A stretch of DNA of 64,000 nt from Micromonospora thermarum (GCF_012034245.1 NZ_JAATEO010000010.1:124001-188000), one strand, 5' to 3'. Positions 34,645 through 43,135 are shown, numbered from the stretch's first letter. Numbers and translations are program-made. The notes: generated by a model from the letters alone, not told the origin.

Positions 34645-34669
34645 CTGGTCACTCTCCAACAGTTCCCGG

Positions 34670-34686
34670 GTTACCGCAAGAGAGCG
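34670..34686. promoter_or_regulatory. HxlR half-operator
   Basis: GTTACCGCAAGAGAGCG matches 33808-33824 at 16 of 17 bases. Its other arm is degenerate. Confidence 0.55.
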
Positions 34687-34688
34687 GG

Positions 34689-34937
34689 CTACCGAGCGCG
34701 GGCCCAGGCCGTGAAGCGCTCGGTCAGGTTCGCCGGCGGAGTGCCGCTGTCCAACTCGGCAAGCTGCTCGGCGGCCTCGGCCTGGAGCGTCGCCAGGTAG
34801 ACCAGCAGGGCCGTCCGGTCGTCGCGGTACTCCCCGAGCAGGCGGAGCTTCGCGGGCGAGCACGGCCACGCGATCCCGCACGCCCGGCAGCGCCAGGTGG
34901 GCCGGGACGGCACATGTTCGGCTCGGCGTCGGGTCAC
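34689..34937 (-). CDS. Small hypothetical protein with CRACG...C motif
   Basis: An 82-residue protein. CRACGIAWPC near residues 17-26 could hold a metal, and an amphipathic helical tail (LLVYLATLQAEAAEQLAEL) follows. Similar small proteins occur beside XRE-DUF397 pairs in actinomycetes. The GTG start overlaps the previous stop by 4 bp. It is the last of three coupled small genes. No function is known. Confidence 0.65.
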   Translation of the reverse strand: MTRRRAEHVPSRPTWRCRACGIAWPCSPAKLRLLGEYRDDRTALLVYLATLQAEAAEQLAELDSGTPPANLTERFTAWARAR

Positions 34938-35170
34938 CGGACCCTCACCGGCTCTGTCTCCGTCACGGCGTCGACCCGGACCGCCGCGTACCGCTCGCGG
35001 GGAGCGACCGACCGGTCCGGGCGGATCTCCCGGCCCTTCAGCTGGACCCAGACCGCGCCGTCGACAACCTCGCTGCTGATGACCTCCGTGATGGCCAGGG
35101 TCAGGGTTCCGGTGCCGAACTTGTAGGCGTCCTCGGGGACCCGGATCGTGCGGCCGACGCCGATCGTCAC
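34934..35170 (-). CDS. Small hypothetical protein
   Basis: A 78-residue, beta-rich protein (GTLTLAITEVISSEVVDGAV) with no recognised domain and no membrane segment. The GTG at 35170 overlaps the stop of the 59-residue gene, and its own stop overlaps the next start. Tight coupling across three genes is the best evidence that it is expressed. Confidence 0.65.
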   Translation of the reverse strand: MTIGVGRTIRVPEDAYKFGTGTLTLAITEVISSEVVDGAVWVQLKGREIRPDRSVAPRERYAAVRVDAVTETEPVRVR

Positions 35171-35346
35171 CAGCGGCCCCCGTTCGCGCGGTACTCCTGC
35201 GCCGGGGTCAAGGTCCCGGCGCGGCCCGGTTGAACGGTCGGGATCGGCCGGGTGGGCGCGAACAGGGCGGCCGGCAGGTTCGCGCCCCGGATTCGCCCGG
35301 GCAGCGGCGGCGGGATCGGCTTGCAGCGCCAGAAGCGGAGACGCAC
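35167..35346 (-). CDS. Small hypothetical protein, Pro/Arg-rich
   Basis: A 59-residue protein: RLRFWRCKPIPPPLPGRI at the start and AQEYRANGGRW at the end. The GTG at 35346 has a very strong AAGGAGG (35354-35360). It is the first gene of a three-gene operon divergent from the XRE regulator. No family is recognised. Confidence 0.65.
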   Translation of the reverse strand: MRLRFWRCKPIPPPLPGRIRGANLPAALFAPTRPIPTVQPGRAGTLTPAQEYRANGGRW

Positions 35347-35576
35347 GACGGAACCTCCTTCACGGGTTGGAAGGGGCCGCCCCGGTTGCTTGTCAAGGAC
35401 GGCCCCAACAGCGCGACCGGCGAGTTCGGGTCCTCTACCGGCTCGCGCCGCATCTCCTTCCACCCTGGACGGTGACCCCCTACGCTCGGAACAGTCATCA
35501 CTCGGTCACGGAACGGAGCGGCCGAATCCGGGCCGGCGCGGAGCGATGTGGAGAATCGTGGAAGGGTGTGGAAGCC

Positions 35577-36377
35577 GTGGGAATCTCGCCGTCTGAGTAC
35601 CTGCTCCGCGAGCTGAGGCGACGCCGCACGGCCGCCGGGCTGACTCAAGCGCAACTCGGCGAGCTGGTCTTCTGCTCGGACTCTCAGGTCAGCGCGATCG
35701 AGACCGGGACCAAACCGCCGACGCTGCCCTACCTGACCGCCGTCGACAAGGCGCTGAACACCGGCGGGTACTTCGCGACGCTCTGGGATGAGCTGGTCAA
35801 GGGTGACGCCGCACCGGTCTGGCTGCGCGAGTGGATACAGATCGAGCGGGAAGCGACGGCGCTGCGCTGGTACGAACACGCCTTCGTGCCAGGGCTCCTA
35901 CAGACCGAGGGATACGCTCGCGCGACGTTCCGGGCAGCGCGCGTACCGGTCTCGGGGCTTGACCAGCGCGTCGCGGCGCGGATGGAGCGGCAAGCGGTCC
36001 TCGCCCGCGACCCGAGTCCGCAGCTCTTCGTAGTGATGGATGAGATGGTCGTCCGGCGGGCGTGCGGCGGCCGTGACGTGATGGCCGAGCAACTCGAACA
36101 CCTGCTTACGTGCGCTGAACAGCCGCATATTCAGTTGCACATCGTGCCGTTGTCCGCTGGCATCTACTCAGGACTTGCCGGGGCGTTCATCCTGGCTGAC
36201 CTGCCCGACGGCTCGCGCGCCGGCTGCGTGGACCACCAACTAAAATCGCAGACCGAAGGACAGCCCGACCCGGTTACTCGTCTGGGATTGTCGTGGGACG
36301 CGGTTCGGGGCGAAGCTCTCCCGCTCGGGCAGTCACTCGACATTCTCAAGGAAGCGGCAAAGACATGGACAAGCTGA
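35577..36377 (+). CDS. XRE-family regulator with DUF5753 domain
   Basis: A 266-residue protein with an N-terminal helix-turn-helix (RTAAGLTQAQLGELVFCSDS, then QVSAIETGTKPP) and a C-terminal DUF5753-type domain (WYEHAFVPGLLQTEGYARA, QLFVVMDEMVVRR, EQPHIQLHIVPLSAG). With a downstream DUF397 gene this is the WhiJ/BldB-type pair abundant in actinomycetes and tied to development. The GTG at 35577 sits a normal distance from GGAAGG; GTG 35568 is too close to it. The DUF397 gene overlaps by 13 bp. Confidence 0.9.
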   Translation: MGISPSEYLLRELRRRRTAAGLTQAQLGELVFCSDSQVSAIETGTKPPTLPYLTAVDKALNTGGYFATLWDELVKGDAAPVWLREWIQIEREATALRWYEHAFVPGLLQTEGYARATFRAARVPVSGLDQRVAARMERQAVLARDPSPQLFVVMDEMVVRRACGGRDVMAEQLEHLLTCAEQPHIQLHIVPLSAGIYSGLAGAFILADLPDGSRAGCVDHQLKSQTEGQPDPVTRLGLSWDAVRGEALPLGQSLDILKEAAKTWTS

Positions 36378-36559
36378 CAGGCGCTCACTGGCGGAAGTCC
36401 TCCCGCTCTTCCACCAATGGCGGCACCTGTGTCGAGGTTGCCGACAACCTTCCCGGTGTCGTGGGCGTCCGGGACTCCAAGGACCCGGCCGGTCCGGCGC
36501 TGGCCTTCTCCCCGGCCGCCTGGCGGGCCTTCGTCACGCAGGTCGCCGAGCGCGGCTGA
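36365..36559 (+). CDS. DUF397 protein
   Basis: A 64-residue DUF397 protein: WRKSSRSSTNGGTCVEVAD and VVGVRDSKDP are the family core. Such proteins are the small partners of XRE-DUF5753 regulators and may act as antagonists. The start lies inside the 3' end of the regulator gene. A second DUF397 gene is at 59682. Confidence 0.92.
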   Translation: MDKLTGAHWRKSSRSSTNGGTCVEVADNLPGVVGVRDSKDPAGPALAFSPAAWRAFVTQVAERG

Positions 36560-36578
36560 CCAACCGCAGAGACGCACG

Positions 36579-36610
36579 AGCGCCCGTCCCGGTACCCGGG
36601 GGCGGGCGCT
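36579..36610 (+). terminator. Terminator after the DUF397 gene
   Basis: A GC-rich hairpin, AGCGCCCG...CGGGCGCT with an inner CCCGG/CCGGG stem, ends just before TTCG. It closes the XRE-DUF397 operon. Confidence 0.7.
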
Positions 36611-36692
36611 TCGTCATGGCCGGGCCGCTCGCCATGTCGCCTGGACACGACGACGATCCGGGGCTTCCGCCAGCGGCGGCGGCGCGGACGAC

Positions 36693-36728
36693 GACGGGCG
36701 CCGGCCCCCGTGGGATCCGGCGCCCGTC
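36693..36728 (-). terminator. Terminator after the C39-like gene
   Basis: A 12-bp perfect stem (36693-36704 with 36717-36728) lies 16 bases past the stop of the C39-like gene. Confidence 0.65.
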
Positions 36729-36743
36729 GCGCGAGCCGATCGG

Positions 36744-37574
36744 TCAGGCGGAGTAGCCGCGGGTCGAGGCCCAGGTCGCCAGGTCGATCGTGGTCATCCA
36801 GTACGACGGGACCGCCGGGCTCGCCGAGTCGGCGATCCGCACCAGGCGCCCGCCGTCCTTGTAGCCGACGACGGCGATGTAGTGGCCGCCGGGGAACGAG
36901 TGCCAGCCGCCGTCGGTGTCGGTGGCGGTTCCGGCGATGTTCACGACGACGCCGCGCCCGCCGGTGATGGCCCTGACCACGTCGGCCTGGAGCTGATCCA
37001 TCTGGGCCGGCGTCGCGGTGCCCGGGATCATCCGGGTCCGGTACGGGTTTCCCTTGACGATCGAGTTGAGCACCCGGGTGGTGTCTTCGGCCGAGTCGGT
37101 ACCGAACTCGTCGGCGCCCAGCGGGCCGGCGAGCTCATCCTGCGTGCGCTCGATGCCGGTGGCGCTGAGGGCGTTCCGCACGGCCGCCGGGCCGCAGTTC
37201 CAGAAGGCGGTCTGAGCCTGGTAGTCGTACTTCAGGACCTTGGACTTCGGGGGCTTGGGCGCCTTGGGCTTCTGGCTGAGGTCCGGGTCGGGGGCGGCCT
37301 TCGCGGCCGGGGACTTGGACGGAGCGGCGCTCGACGGGGCGGCGCTGGACGGGGCGGCGGCCACGGAACGGGCCTCGCCGCGCGAGGCGGCGGTGTCGCC
37401 ACGAAGCTCGGCCACGGCGGCCGGGGTCTGCGCCGAGGCGGGGGCCTCCTCGGTGCCGGCGGCCATGGCGCCGGCACCGGTCGCCAGCACGAGCGCGGCG
37501 GCCGACGCGGCGGCCACCTGGTACGGACGCTCGGTGGCGAGACGACGGAGCTGACGCTTGAGGTTGTGCTTCAC
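36744..37574 (-). CDS. Secreted C39-like cysteine peptidase
   Basis: A 276-residue protein with a signal-like hydrophobic segment (about 20-41, ending near AMAAGT), an Ala/Ser/Pro/Lys linker to about residue 110, and a C39-like domain. The catalytic candidates are visible: Cys in WNCGPAAVRNAL, His in GGHYIAVVGY and Asp in IADSAS. The GTG at 37574 follows GGAGGA. A c-di-AMP riboswitch and a 28-codon ORF lie upstream on the same transcript. The natural substrate is unknown; a cell-wall or peptide target is plausible. Confidence 0.85.
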   Translation of the reverse strand: MKHNLKRQLRRLATERPYQVAAASAAALVLATGAGAMAAGTEEAPASAQTPAAVAELRGDTAASRGEARSVAAAPSSAAPSSAAPSKSPAAKAAPDPDLSQKPKAPKPPKSKVLKYDYQAQTAFWNCGPAAVRNALSATGIERTQDELAGPLGADEFGTDSAEDTTRVLNSIVKGNPYRTRMIPGTATPAQMDQLQADVVRAITGGRGVVVNIAGTATDTDGGWHSFPGGHYIAVVGYKDGGRLVRIADSASPAVPSYWMTTIDLATWASTRGYSA

Positions 37575-37710
37575 GGGTTCCTCCACGGACTGTCGGGGCT
37601 TGCGGCGCACCGGGCCGGCCGCGGGTAGCGGCGGGCCGGCCGCCCGGACCGGGTCCGGCGGCAGGTGGCCACGAGGGGACGAGCCCGGCGGGACCGGGCG
37701 GGGCGGTGGG

Positions 37711-37797
37711 TCAGCGCCCGGCGGCGAGCCGGACGGGCGCGGGCACCGCGATGCCGTGGAGGCGGCGGTGGAACCGAGGGGTGGGTTCGGGCTGCAC
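37711..37797 (-). CDS. 28-codon leader ORF downstream of the riboswitch
   Basis: GTG at 37797, 11 bases after AAGGAG at the riboswitch 3' edge, opens a 28-codon frame (MQPEPTPRFHRRLHG...LAAGR). It ends 136 bases before the C39-like gene. No signal peptide or family is visible. It may couple riboswitch state to downstream translation, or simply be a short product. Confidence 0.45.
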   Translation of the reverse strand: MQPEPTPRFHRRLHGIAVPAPVRLAAGR

Positions 37798-37815
37798 GAG
37801 GATTGGAACTCCTTC

Positions 37816-37948
37816 CGACACCGCCTACCGGGTTAGCTGACGGATTCGGGCGGGAAGTACGCCCTACCACGAAGATCGCGGATTCACCCCAGGTGCACAT
37901 GGGTCCCCGGTTCGCCATGCGGCGATTGAGCGGGTCGGCGCGGCGTCG
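37816..37948 (-). ncRNA. c-di-AMP riboswitch (ydaO-yuaA class)
   Basis: Read on the minus strand, CGAACCGGGGACCC and later GTGAATCC precede CAGCTAACCCGGTAGGC (within 37821-37844), the diagnostic conserved segments of this class. The ends, 37940-37948 and 37816-37824, form a 9-bp P1 stem with one G-U pair. Class members in actinomycetes control cell-wall hydrolases and lower expression when c-di-AMP binds; that effect is known for the class and inferred here. Confidence 0.9.
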
Positions 37949-38209
37949 CCTCTTGCGATCGGGTACCGCACCGGACGCGCCGACACTACTGGTCGGTCAA
38001 GAGCCTGCCAACCCGCTCTGAGCTGGGTAAACCTCGATCATGGCAGCAATTTTGCGGGCAGTTTCGCACTGACGTGACTCAATGGGACAGGCGGCAATTA
38101 CGGCACGGTGGGTCGACAACGGGACAAGCGGCGGCTGTCCGCCGGAAAGCGACGGAGAAAATCGACCGGACTGAGAACCTTGACCGGTTCGACGTCGGCG
38201 TGACCGGGG

Positions 38210-38953
38210 TCACGGAAATAGCGCACGTGCGGGACGCCAGCGGGCGGCGGTTACCGGCCGGCGGGCGAACGCCGTCCGAGGCTTCGTCCGCGGGGCCGGA
38301 CGCAGGCTCTCCGCCGCCCCGTACGCCTCGGCGGCGAGCGTACGGGCCGCTTCCGCGGCCACCTCGGCGTCGCGCCAGGCAGCCCGCTCGGCTGCGGCGG
38401 CGGCCCGGTAGGCGGCCAGCTTGCCGTCCCGTACGGCACGCGTCAGGACGATCTCCTGCTCGACCGGGTGCAGGCGGGCGTCCCACCCGTCCCGGTGCCC
38501 GAACACGTCGCCGAGTTGCCGGGCGGAGAGGTCACCGCGCCAGTGGGCGGCCACCGCGGCCTGGTGCAGCCACCGCTCCCGCGCCGCGTACTCGGCGGGA
38601 GTGCGCGCGGTGCGCGGGGTGGGCAGCGCGGCGGTGGCGGTGAGCCGGCGGGCGGCGGTCTCCGCCTCGTCGTACGCCTGCCAGGCCCGGTCGGCCTCCT
38701 CCTGCGCGGTGAGCCAGGCGTCCCGCCGGCGACGGGCGGTCTGGGCCGCGCCGGCCGCCGCCACCGCCACCTCCTCGGCGTACCGGCGGAGGTCGGCCGT
38801 CTCGTCCACCGGCGGCGGCTCGGCGGCGGGCTGGTCCCGTTCGGGTCGGGCGGCGAGGACGGTGAGCGTGGTCAGGGCGAGGACGAGCAACGCGGACCAG
38901 ATGGCGGTCGCCCGGGGCACGTCGATGAGGAACTCGTGGAGGACGGTGTTCAT
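38210..38953 (-). CDS. Hypothetical membrane-anchored Ala/Arg-rich helical protein
   Basis: A 247-residue protein with one N-terminal helix (about 17-35, WSALLVLALTTLTVLAA) and a long charged, Ala-rich region that should be largely helical (ETADLRRYAEEVAVAAAGAA onward). No domain is recognised. The ATG at 38953 has GAGG upstream. The helical body could be a coiled coil or scaffold, but this is only a reading of composition. Confidence 0.65.
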   Translation of the reverse strand: MNTVLHEFLIDVPRATAIWSALLVLALTTLTVLAARPERDQPAAEPPPVDETADLRRYAEEVAVAAAGAAQTARRRRDAWLTAQEEADRAWQAYDEAETAARRLTATAALPTPRTARTPAEYAARERWLHQAAVAAHWRGDLSARQLGDVFGHRDGWDARLHPVEQEIVLTRAVRDGKLAAYRAAAAAERAAWRDAEVAAEAARTLAAEAYGAAESLRPAPRTKPRTAFARRPVTAARWRPARALFP

Positions 38954-39137
38954 ATCGGCAACCTCACGGGGAACGGATCGCGACGGGGCGGCGTACGGGC
39001 GGGCCGATCGCCCAGGTGGGCGCGGACCGCCGGCGCGGCGGGGAGTGCACGGATACGGAGGCAGCGGACGGGCCGGACCGGGACTGCTCAGGCAGGGCGT
39101 CACTGGCGTCGCACGGCGGGCTGCGGCCCGGGATCGG

Positions 39138-39548
39138 TCAGCTGCGCGGCGGAGCCCGCGAGCCGGAACTGGCGGGGAACCGGCCGGCCAGGGATCCGCA
39201 CTCGCCGGTGGCCACCGGCGTCACCCGCTCGGCGTCGCCGGGCACGACTCCGGCAGCCGGCGCGACGTCCGCTCCCGACCCGGCCGGCACGGCGTGCGAC
39301 GCGGTCCCGACCGCCGGAGCGTCGAGCGCGACCCGCACCGTCGGTGGGGTGTCGGTCGCCGCTCCCCGGGTGGACAACGCGAAGCAGTCACCGGTCGCCG
39401 GCACCACCGCCACCTCGGCCTGCCCGGCCGCGTGGGCGGGGGCGGTGACGCCGACGGTGAGGCCGGCGGTCAGCGCGAGACCGGCGAGCAGCCGCGAGGC
39501 CCAGCGCGCGACCCACCACAACGGACAGGTGAGCGCGACCGGAAACAC
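39138..39548 (-). CDS. Hypothetical secreted protein
   Basis: A 136-residue protein with a convincing signal peptide (RLLAGLALTAGLTVGV, cleavage near AHAAG at about residue 41). A mature region rich in Ala, Val, Pro and Thr carries two Cys (GDCFAL, GECGSL) that could form a disulfide. The GTG at 39548 lacks a strong ribosome binding site. No family is recognised. Confidence 0.5.
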   Translation of the reverse strand: MFPVALTCPLWWVARWASRLLAGLALTAGLTVGVTAPAHAAGQAEVAVVPATGDCFALSTRGAATDTPPTVRVALDAPAVGTASHAVPAGSGADVAPAAGVVPGDAERVTPVATGECGSLAGRFPASSGSRAPPRS

Positions 39549-39640
39549 GATGCCACGCTACCGTCACGGTCGGCCGACCGCACCCGTCAGGCCGCGTGTC
39601 GCGTCGTGACGACCCGCCGGACCGGCCAGCGTGGACACGG

Positions 39641-40876
39641 TCAGCGGCGGTCGCCCGCGTACTCCCTCGGGTGGTCCGGCTCGGCGACCCGCGGCGACGG
39701 CACGGCCTCCGGGCCCGTCGCTCCGGACGTCGCAGGCCCCCGCCCGCCGGCGCCGGGCGCGGCCGGGCGGGGCCGGCGGGGTGGACCGAGCCGCCGCGTC
39801 AGCGGCGTCTCCACATAGCGGTGCAGCAGCGCCGCGAACACCAGGTTGACCAGGAGGAAGCCGACCACCGCGGCTGGCCCCCGCCAGCCGGGGATTCCGA
39901 CGCCGTAGTGGCCGGTCAGTCGGAGCACGCTCACCATGACCAGGACGTGCACCAGGTAGAAGGCGAAGGAGACCTCCCCGAGCCACACCATCGGGCGGCT
40001 GGCCCACAGGGTCCGCCGGCCCCGGACGTCCGCGTCGGCCGCGGCCGCGATGACCAGGACGTACGCGATCGACAGCAGCGCCGCCCACAGCTCGGCCCGG
40101 ATCCAGCCGCTCGCCACCACCCAGGTCACGAGGAAGAGCACGCTGGCCACGCCCAGCCGCGGGCCGCGCCATCGGCCCCGGCGCAGCAGCTCCGCGGCGG
40201 CGACGCCGAGCCAGAACTCCAGCGAGCGCACCAGCGGGAAGACCTGCGTGAACCACCAGCGGCTCTCCTCGGGCACGAGGGTCTGCGCCGGCCAGAGCGC
40301 GAGGATGAGCAGCGGCACCGCGACGACCACGGCCCACAGGGCGCCCGCCGGCATGCGGTGGATGAGCGGCAGGGCGAACGGCAGGCAGGCGTAGAAGAAC
40401 AGCTCGCAGGAGAGCGACCAGCTGACCGTGTTGACGCTGTAGAAAACGCCGGGGGTCGGGTCCCAGGCCTGCACCAGCAGCAGGTTCTCCACCGCGGCGC
40501 GGGGGTGGACCGGGTCGGCGAACGCGTACGCGACCAGCAGCGCCGCCACGAACATGACGACGTGGTTCGGGTAGATCTTCGCGATGCGGCGGCGCAGGAA
40601 GGTGCGCTTCGCCTCGCCGGGGCGGGCCGACCACACCAGCACGAATCCACTGAGGATGAAGAAGAACTGCACGCCCGACAGGCCGAGGGCGAAGGCCCGG
40701 TCGACGATCCCCTTGTGGGCCGGCTCGGCGACGATGCCCATCGTCGCGGCGTGGAAGCCGAAGACCAGCAACGCCGCGATCCACCGCAGCCCGGTGAGTG
40801 ACGGCAGCCGGCCGCCCGGTGCCGGTGCGGCCGGGTTCGCCGCGCGTACCGGCCGGTCGGTGGGGGTCACCTGCAC
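39641..40876 (-). CDS. Acyltransferase 3 family membrane protein
   Basis: A 411-residue polytopic protein of the acyltransferase-3/OafA family: LPSLTGLRWIAALLVFGFHA with the catalytic His, LSGVQFFFILSGFVL, RRIAKIYPNH and about ten helices. Members O-acylate surface glycans, lipids or antibiotics. The GTG at 40876 follows AAGGAG. The Pro/Gly-rich tail is probably disordered. The substrate is unknown; the nearby glycopolymer is one option. Confidence 0.92.
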   Translation of the reverse strand: MQVTPTDRPVRAANPAAPAPGGRLPSLTGLRWIAALLVFGFHAATMGIVAEPAHKGIVDRAFALGLSGVQFFFILSGFVLVWSARPGEAKRTFLRRRIAKIYPNHVVMFVAALLVAYAFADPVHPRAAVENLLLVQAWDPTPGVFYSVNTVSWSLSCELFFYACLPFALPLIHRMPAGALWAVVVAVPLLILALWPAQTLVPEESRWWFTQVFPLVRSLEFWLGVAAAELLRRGRWRGPRLGVASVLFLVTWVVASGWIRAELWAALLSIAYVLVIAAAADADVRGRRTLWASRPMVWLGEVSFAFYLVHVLVMVSVLRLTGHYGVGIPGWRGPAAVVGFLLVNLVFAALLHRYVETPLTRRLGPPRRPRPAAPGAGGRGPATSGATGPEAVPSPRVAEPDHPREYAGDRR

Positions 40877-41018
40877 AGGGGTTCTCCTTCTCGGGTCGTG
40901 GGCGGGCCCGACGGCCCGGCCCGCACCGCCCCGCGACCTTACCCGCCGGTCCGGTGACCGCCGCGCCGCACCGACCACCGGTCGTACGCCTGTTCGATGC
41001 TGCGGTAGGCTCGGGGCC

Positions 41019-41654
41019 GTGCCGGACGTCGCCTACCAGCCCTCGATGCTGGATCTCGCCGAGGCCGGCCCGACGCTCGGGCCGCTCGCCGGCCAGGTCA
41101 CGCGGCACCAGTTCACCCGAGGCGCGTGGGTCGACCACCTGCCCGGCTGGGTGCGTGGCTCGGACCAGGTGCTCGACACCCTTCTGCACCAGGTGCCCTG
41201 GCGCGCCGAACGCCGCACCATGTACGACGCGGAGGTCGACGTCCCGCGCCTGCTCTGCTGGTACGCGGCCGGCCGGCCGCTACCCCATCCGGTGCTGACC
41301 GCCGCCCGGGAGGCGCTGACCCGGCACTACGCGCCCGAGTTGGGCGAGCCGTTCGTCACCGCCGGCATGTGCCTCTACCGGGACGGGCGCGACAGCGTCG
41401 CCTGGCACGGCGACACCATCGGCCGTGGCGCCCACACCGACACGATGGTCGCCATCGTCTCCTTCGGCTCGCCCCGGGCGCTGCTGCTGCGTCCCCGCGG
41501 CGGCGGCACCAGCCTGCGGTTCCCGCTCGGCCACGGCGACCTCGTCGTGATGGGCGGCTCCTGTCAGCGCACCTGGGAACACGCCATCCCGAAGACGGCG
41601 CGCCCGGTCGGCCCCCGGGTCAGCGTGCAGTTCCGCCCCGCCAACGTCGCCTGA
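41019..41654 (+). CDS. AlkB-like 2-oxoglutarate/Fe(II) dioxygenase
   Basis: A 211-residue dioxygenase. The iron ligands are visible in WHGD (HxD) and in the distal WEHAIPKT, and RVSVQFR supplies the 2-oxoglutarate Arg. FVTAGMCLYRDGRDSVAWH matches the AlkB fold. It would repair alkylated bases by oxidative demethylation. The GTG at 41019 lies 12 bases after a TAGGCT element (41005-41010), so the leader is very short. It is divergent from the acyltransferase. Confidence 0.9.
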   Translation: MPDVAYQPSMLDLAEAGPTLGPLAGQVTRHQFTRGAWVDHLPGWVRGSDQVLDTLLHQVPWRAERRTMYDAEVDVPRLLCWYAAGRPLPHPVLTAAREALTRHYAPELGEPFVTAGMCLYRDGRDSVAWHGDTIGRGAHTDTMVAIVSFGSPRALLLRPRGGGTSLRFPLGHGDLVVMGGSCQRTWEHAIPKTARPVGPRVSVQFRPANVA

Positions 41655-41730
41655 GCCGGGACGAGCAGGTCCCGGTCGGCGGCGGGCGACGCTCGCCGGC
41701 GTGCTAGAAACGACGTCCAGGGTCCGATCA

Positions 41731-41758
41731 ACCCCTTCTGACGACGACGCGAAGGGGT
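41731..41758 (+). promoter_or_regulatory. Hairpin covering the ribosome binding site of the nucleobase transporter
   Basis: ACCCCTTC (41731-41738) pairs with GAAGGGGT (41751-41758) around a 12-base loop. The right arm is the Shine-Dalgarno sequence 6 bases before the ATG, so folding would limit translation. Confidence 0.45.
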
Positions 41759-41764
41759 ACGCCC

Positions 41765-43111
41765 ATGACCAAGTCCCCCACCGAGGCGCGCTCGCGCTGG
41801 TCCCCGTGGTCGGTGCACGGTGACGGCCGGTCGGTGCGCCCCGGCGACGTGGTGCACCCCGACGAGCGGCTGTCCTGGCCGCGGACGCTCGGAGTGGGCG
41901 TGCAGCACGTGGTGGCCATGTTCGGCGCCACCTTCACCGTGCCGCTGATCACCGGTTTCCCGCCGGCCACCACGCTCTTCTTCTCCGGGCTGGGCACCCT
42001 GCTGTTCCTGCTGATCACCGGCAACCGGCTGCCGTCGTACCTCGGCTCGTCCTTCGCTTTCATCGCGCCGGTGCTGGCGGCGAAGGCCGGCGGGGACATC
42101 GGCCCGGCGCTCGGTGGCATCGTGGTCGCCGGCGCGGCGCTGGCCCTGGTCGGCGTGGTCGTGCAGGTGGCCGGCACGCGGTGGATCGACGCGCTGATGC
42201 CGCCGGTGGTGACCGGCGCGATCGTGGCGCTGATCGGTCTGAACCTCGCGCCGGTGGCCTGGGACGGCGGCGGCAGCGGCACCGGCGTCAAGGCGCAACC
42301 GCTGATCGCCGTGGTGACGCTGGTGGCGATCCTCCTCGCCACGGTGGCCTTCCGGGGCTTCCTCGCCCGGCTCTCCATCCTGCTCGGCGTCGTGGTCGGC
42401 TGGGCGCTCGCCGCCGCGCTCGGGCAACTCGACCCGAAGGCCGTCGACGGGCTGCGGGACGCGGCGTGGGTGGGCCTGCCCCAGTTCCACGCCCCGAGCT
42501 TCAGCCTGCGTGCCGTCGTGCTGGTCATCCCGGTGATCCTCGTGCTGATCGCCGAGAACGCCGGCCACGTCAAGGCCGTCGCGGCGATGACCGGTCGCAA
42601 CCTCGACCGGGACATGGGCCGGGCCTTCCTGGGTGACGGCCTGGCCACCGTGCTCGCCGGGTCCGGCGGCGGCTCCGGCACCACCACGTACGCGGAGAAC
42701 ATCGGCGTGATGGCGGCGACCCGGGTCTACTCGACGGCCGCGTACTGGGTCGCCGGCGCGGCGGCGGTGCTGCTCGGGCTGAGCCCGAAGTTCGGCGCGC
42801 TGATCCTCACCGTGCCCGCCGGCGTGCTGGGCGGCGCCACCACCGCCCTGTACGGGCTGATCGCCATCCTGGGCGCGCGGATCTGGATCGAGAACCGCGT
42901 CGACTTCCACGACCCGGTCAACCTCATGACCGCCGCCGTCGCGGTGATCGTCGGCGCGGCCAACTACACCCTCACCACGGGCGACCTGTCCTTCAACGGC
43001 ATCGCGCTGGGCACCGCCGCCGCTCTGCTGATCTACCACGGCATGCGCCTGGTCGCGCGCCTCCGCAACACCACCCCGCAAACCCGCGTAGGCCCCGAAC
43101 CCGAACTCTGA
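41765..43111 (+). CDS. Nucleobase:cation symporter-2 family transporter (uracil/xanthine permease)
   Basis: A 448-residue transporter with 12-14 helices. It has QHVVAMFGATFTVPLI, SSFAFIAPV, the NCS2-type signature region VLIAENAGHVKAVAA and GSGGGSGTTTYAENIGV. The pattern is closer to UraA/uracil permeases than to xanthine carriers, but substrate assignment is not firm. A charged cytoplasmic tail of about 35 residues leads. Translation may be gated by the hairpin at 41731-41758. Confidence 0.9.
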   Translation: MTKSPTEARSRWSPWSVHGDGRSVRPGDVVHPDERLSWPRTLGVGVQHVVAMFGATFTVPLITGFPPATTLFFSGLGTLLFLLITGNRLPSYLGSSFAFIAPVLAAKAGGDIGPALGGIVVAGAALALVGVVVQVAGTRWIDALMPPVVTGAIVALIGLNLAPVAWDGGGSGTGVKAQPLIAVVTLVAILLATVAFRGFLARLSILLGVVVGWALAAALGQLDPKAVDGLRDAAWVGLPQFHAPSFSLRAVVLVIPVILVLIAENAGHVKAVAAMTGRNLDRDMGRAFLGDGLATVLAGSGGGSGTTTYAENIGVMAATRVYSTAAYWVAGAAAVLLGLSPKFGALILTVPAGVLGGATTALYGLIAILGARIWIENRVDFHDPVNLMTAAVAVIVGAANYTLTTGDLSFNGIALGTAAALLIYHGMRLVARLRNTTPQTRVGPEPEL

Positions 43112-43135
43112 CCGCGCGCCGCCCCGCCCCGCTTC

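Noticed and set aside
38032..38065. A GATCATGG string resembling an arm of the palindromic repeat
   Set aside because: No matching second arm follows and the similarity ends after a few bases, so it is not counted as a fifth copy.
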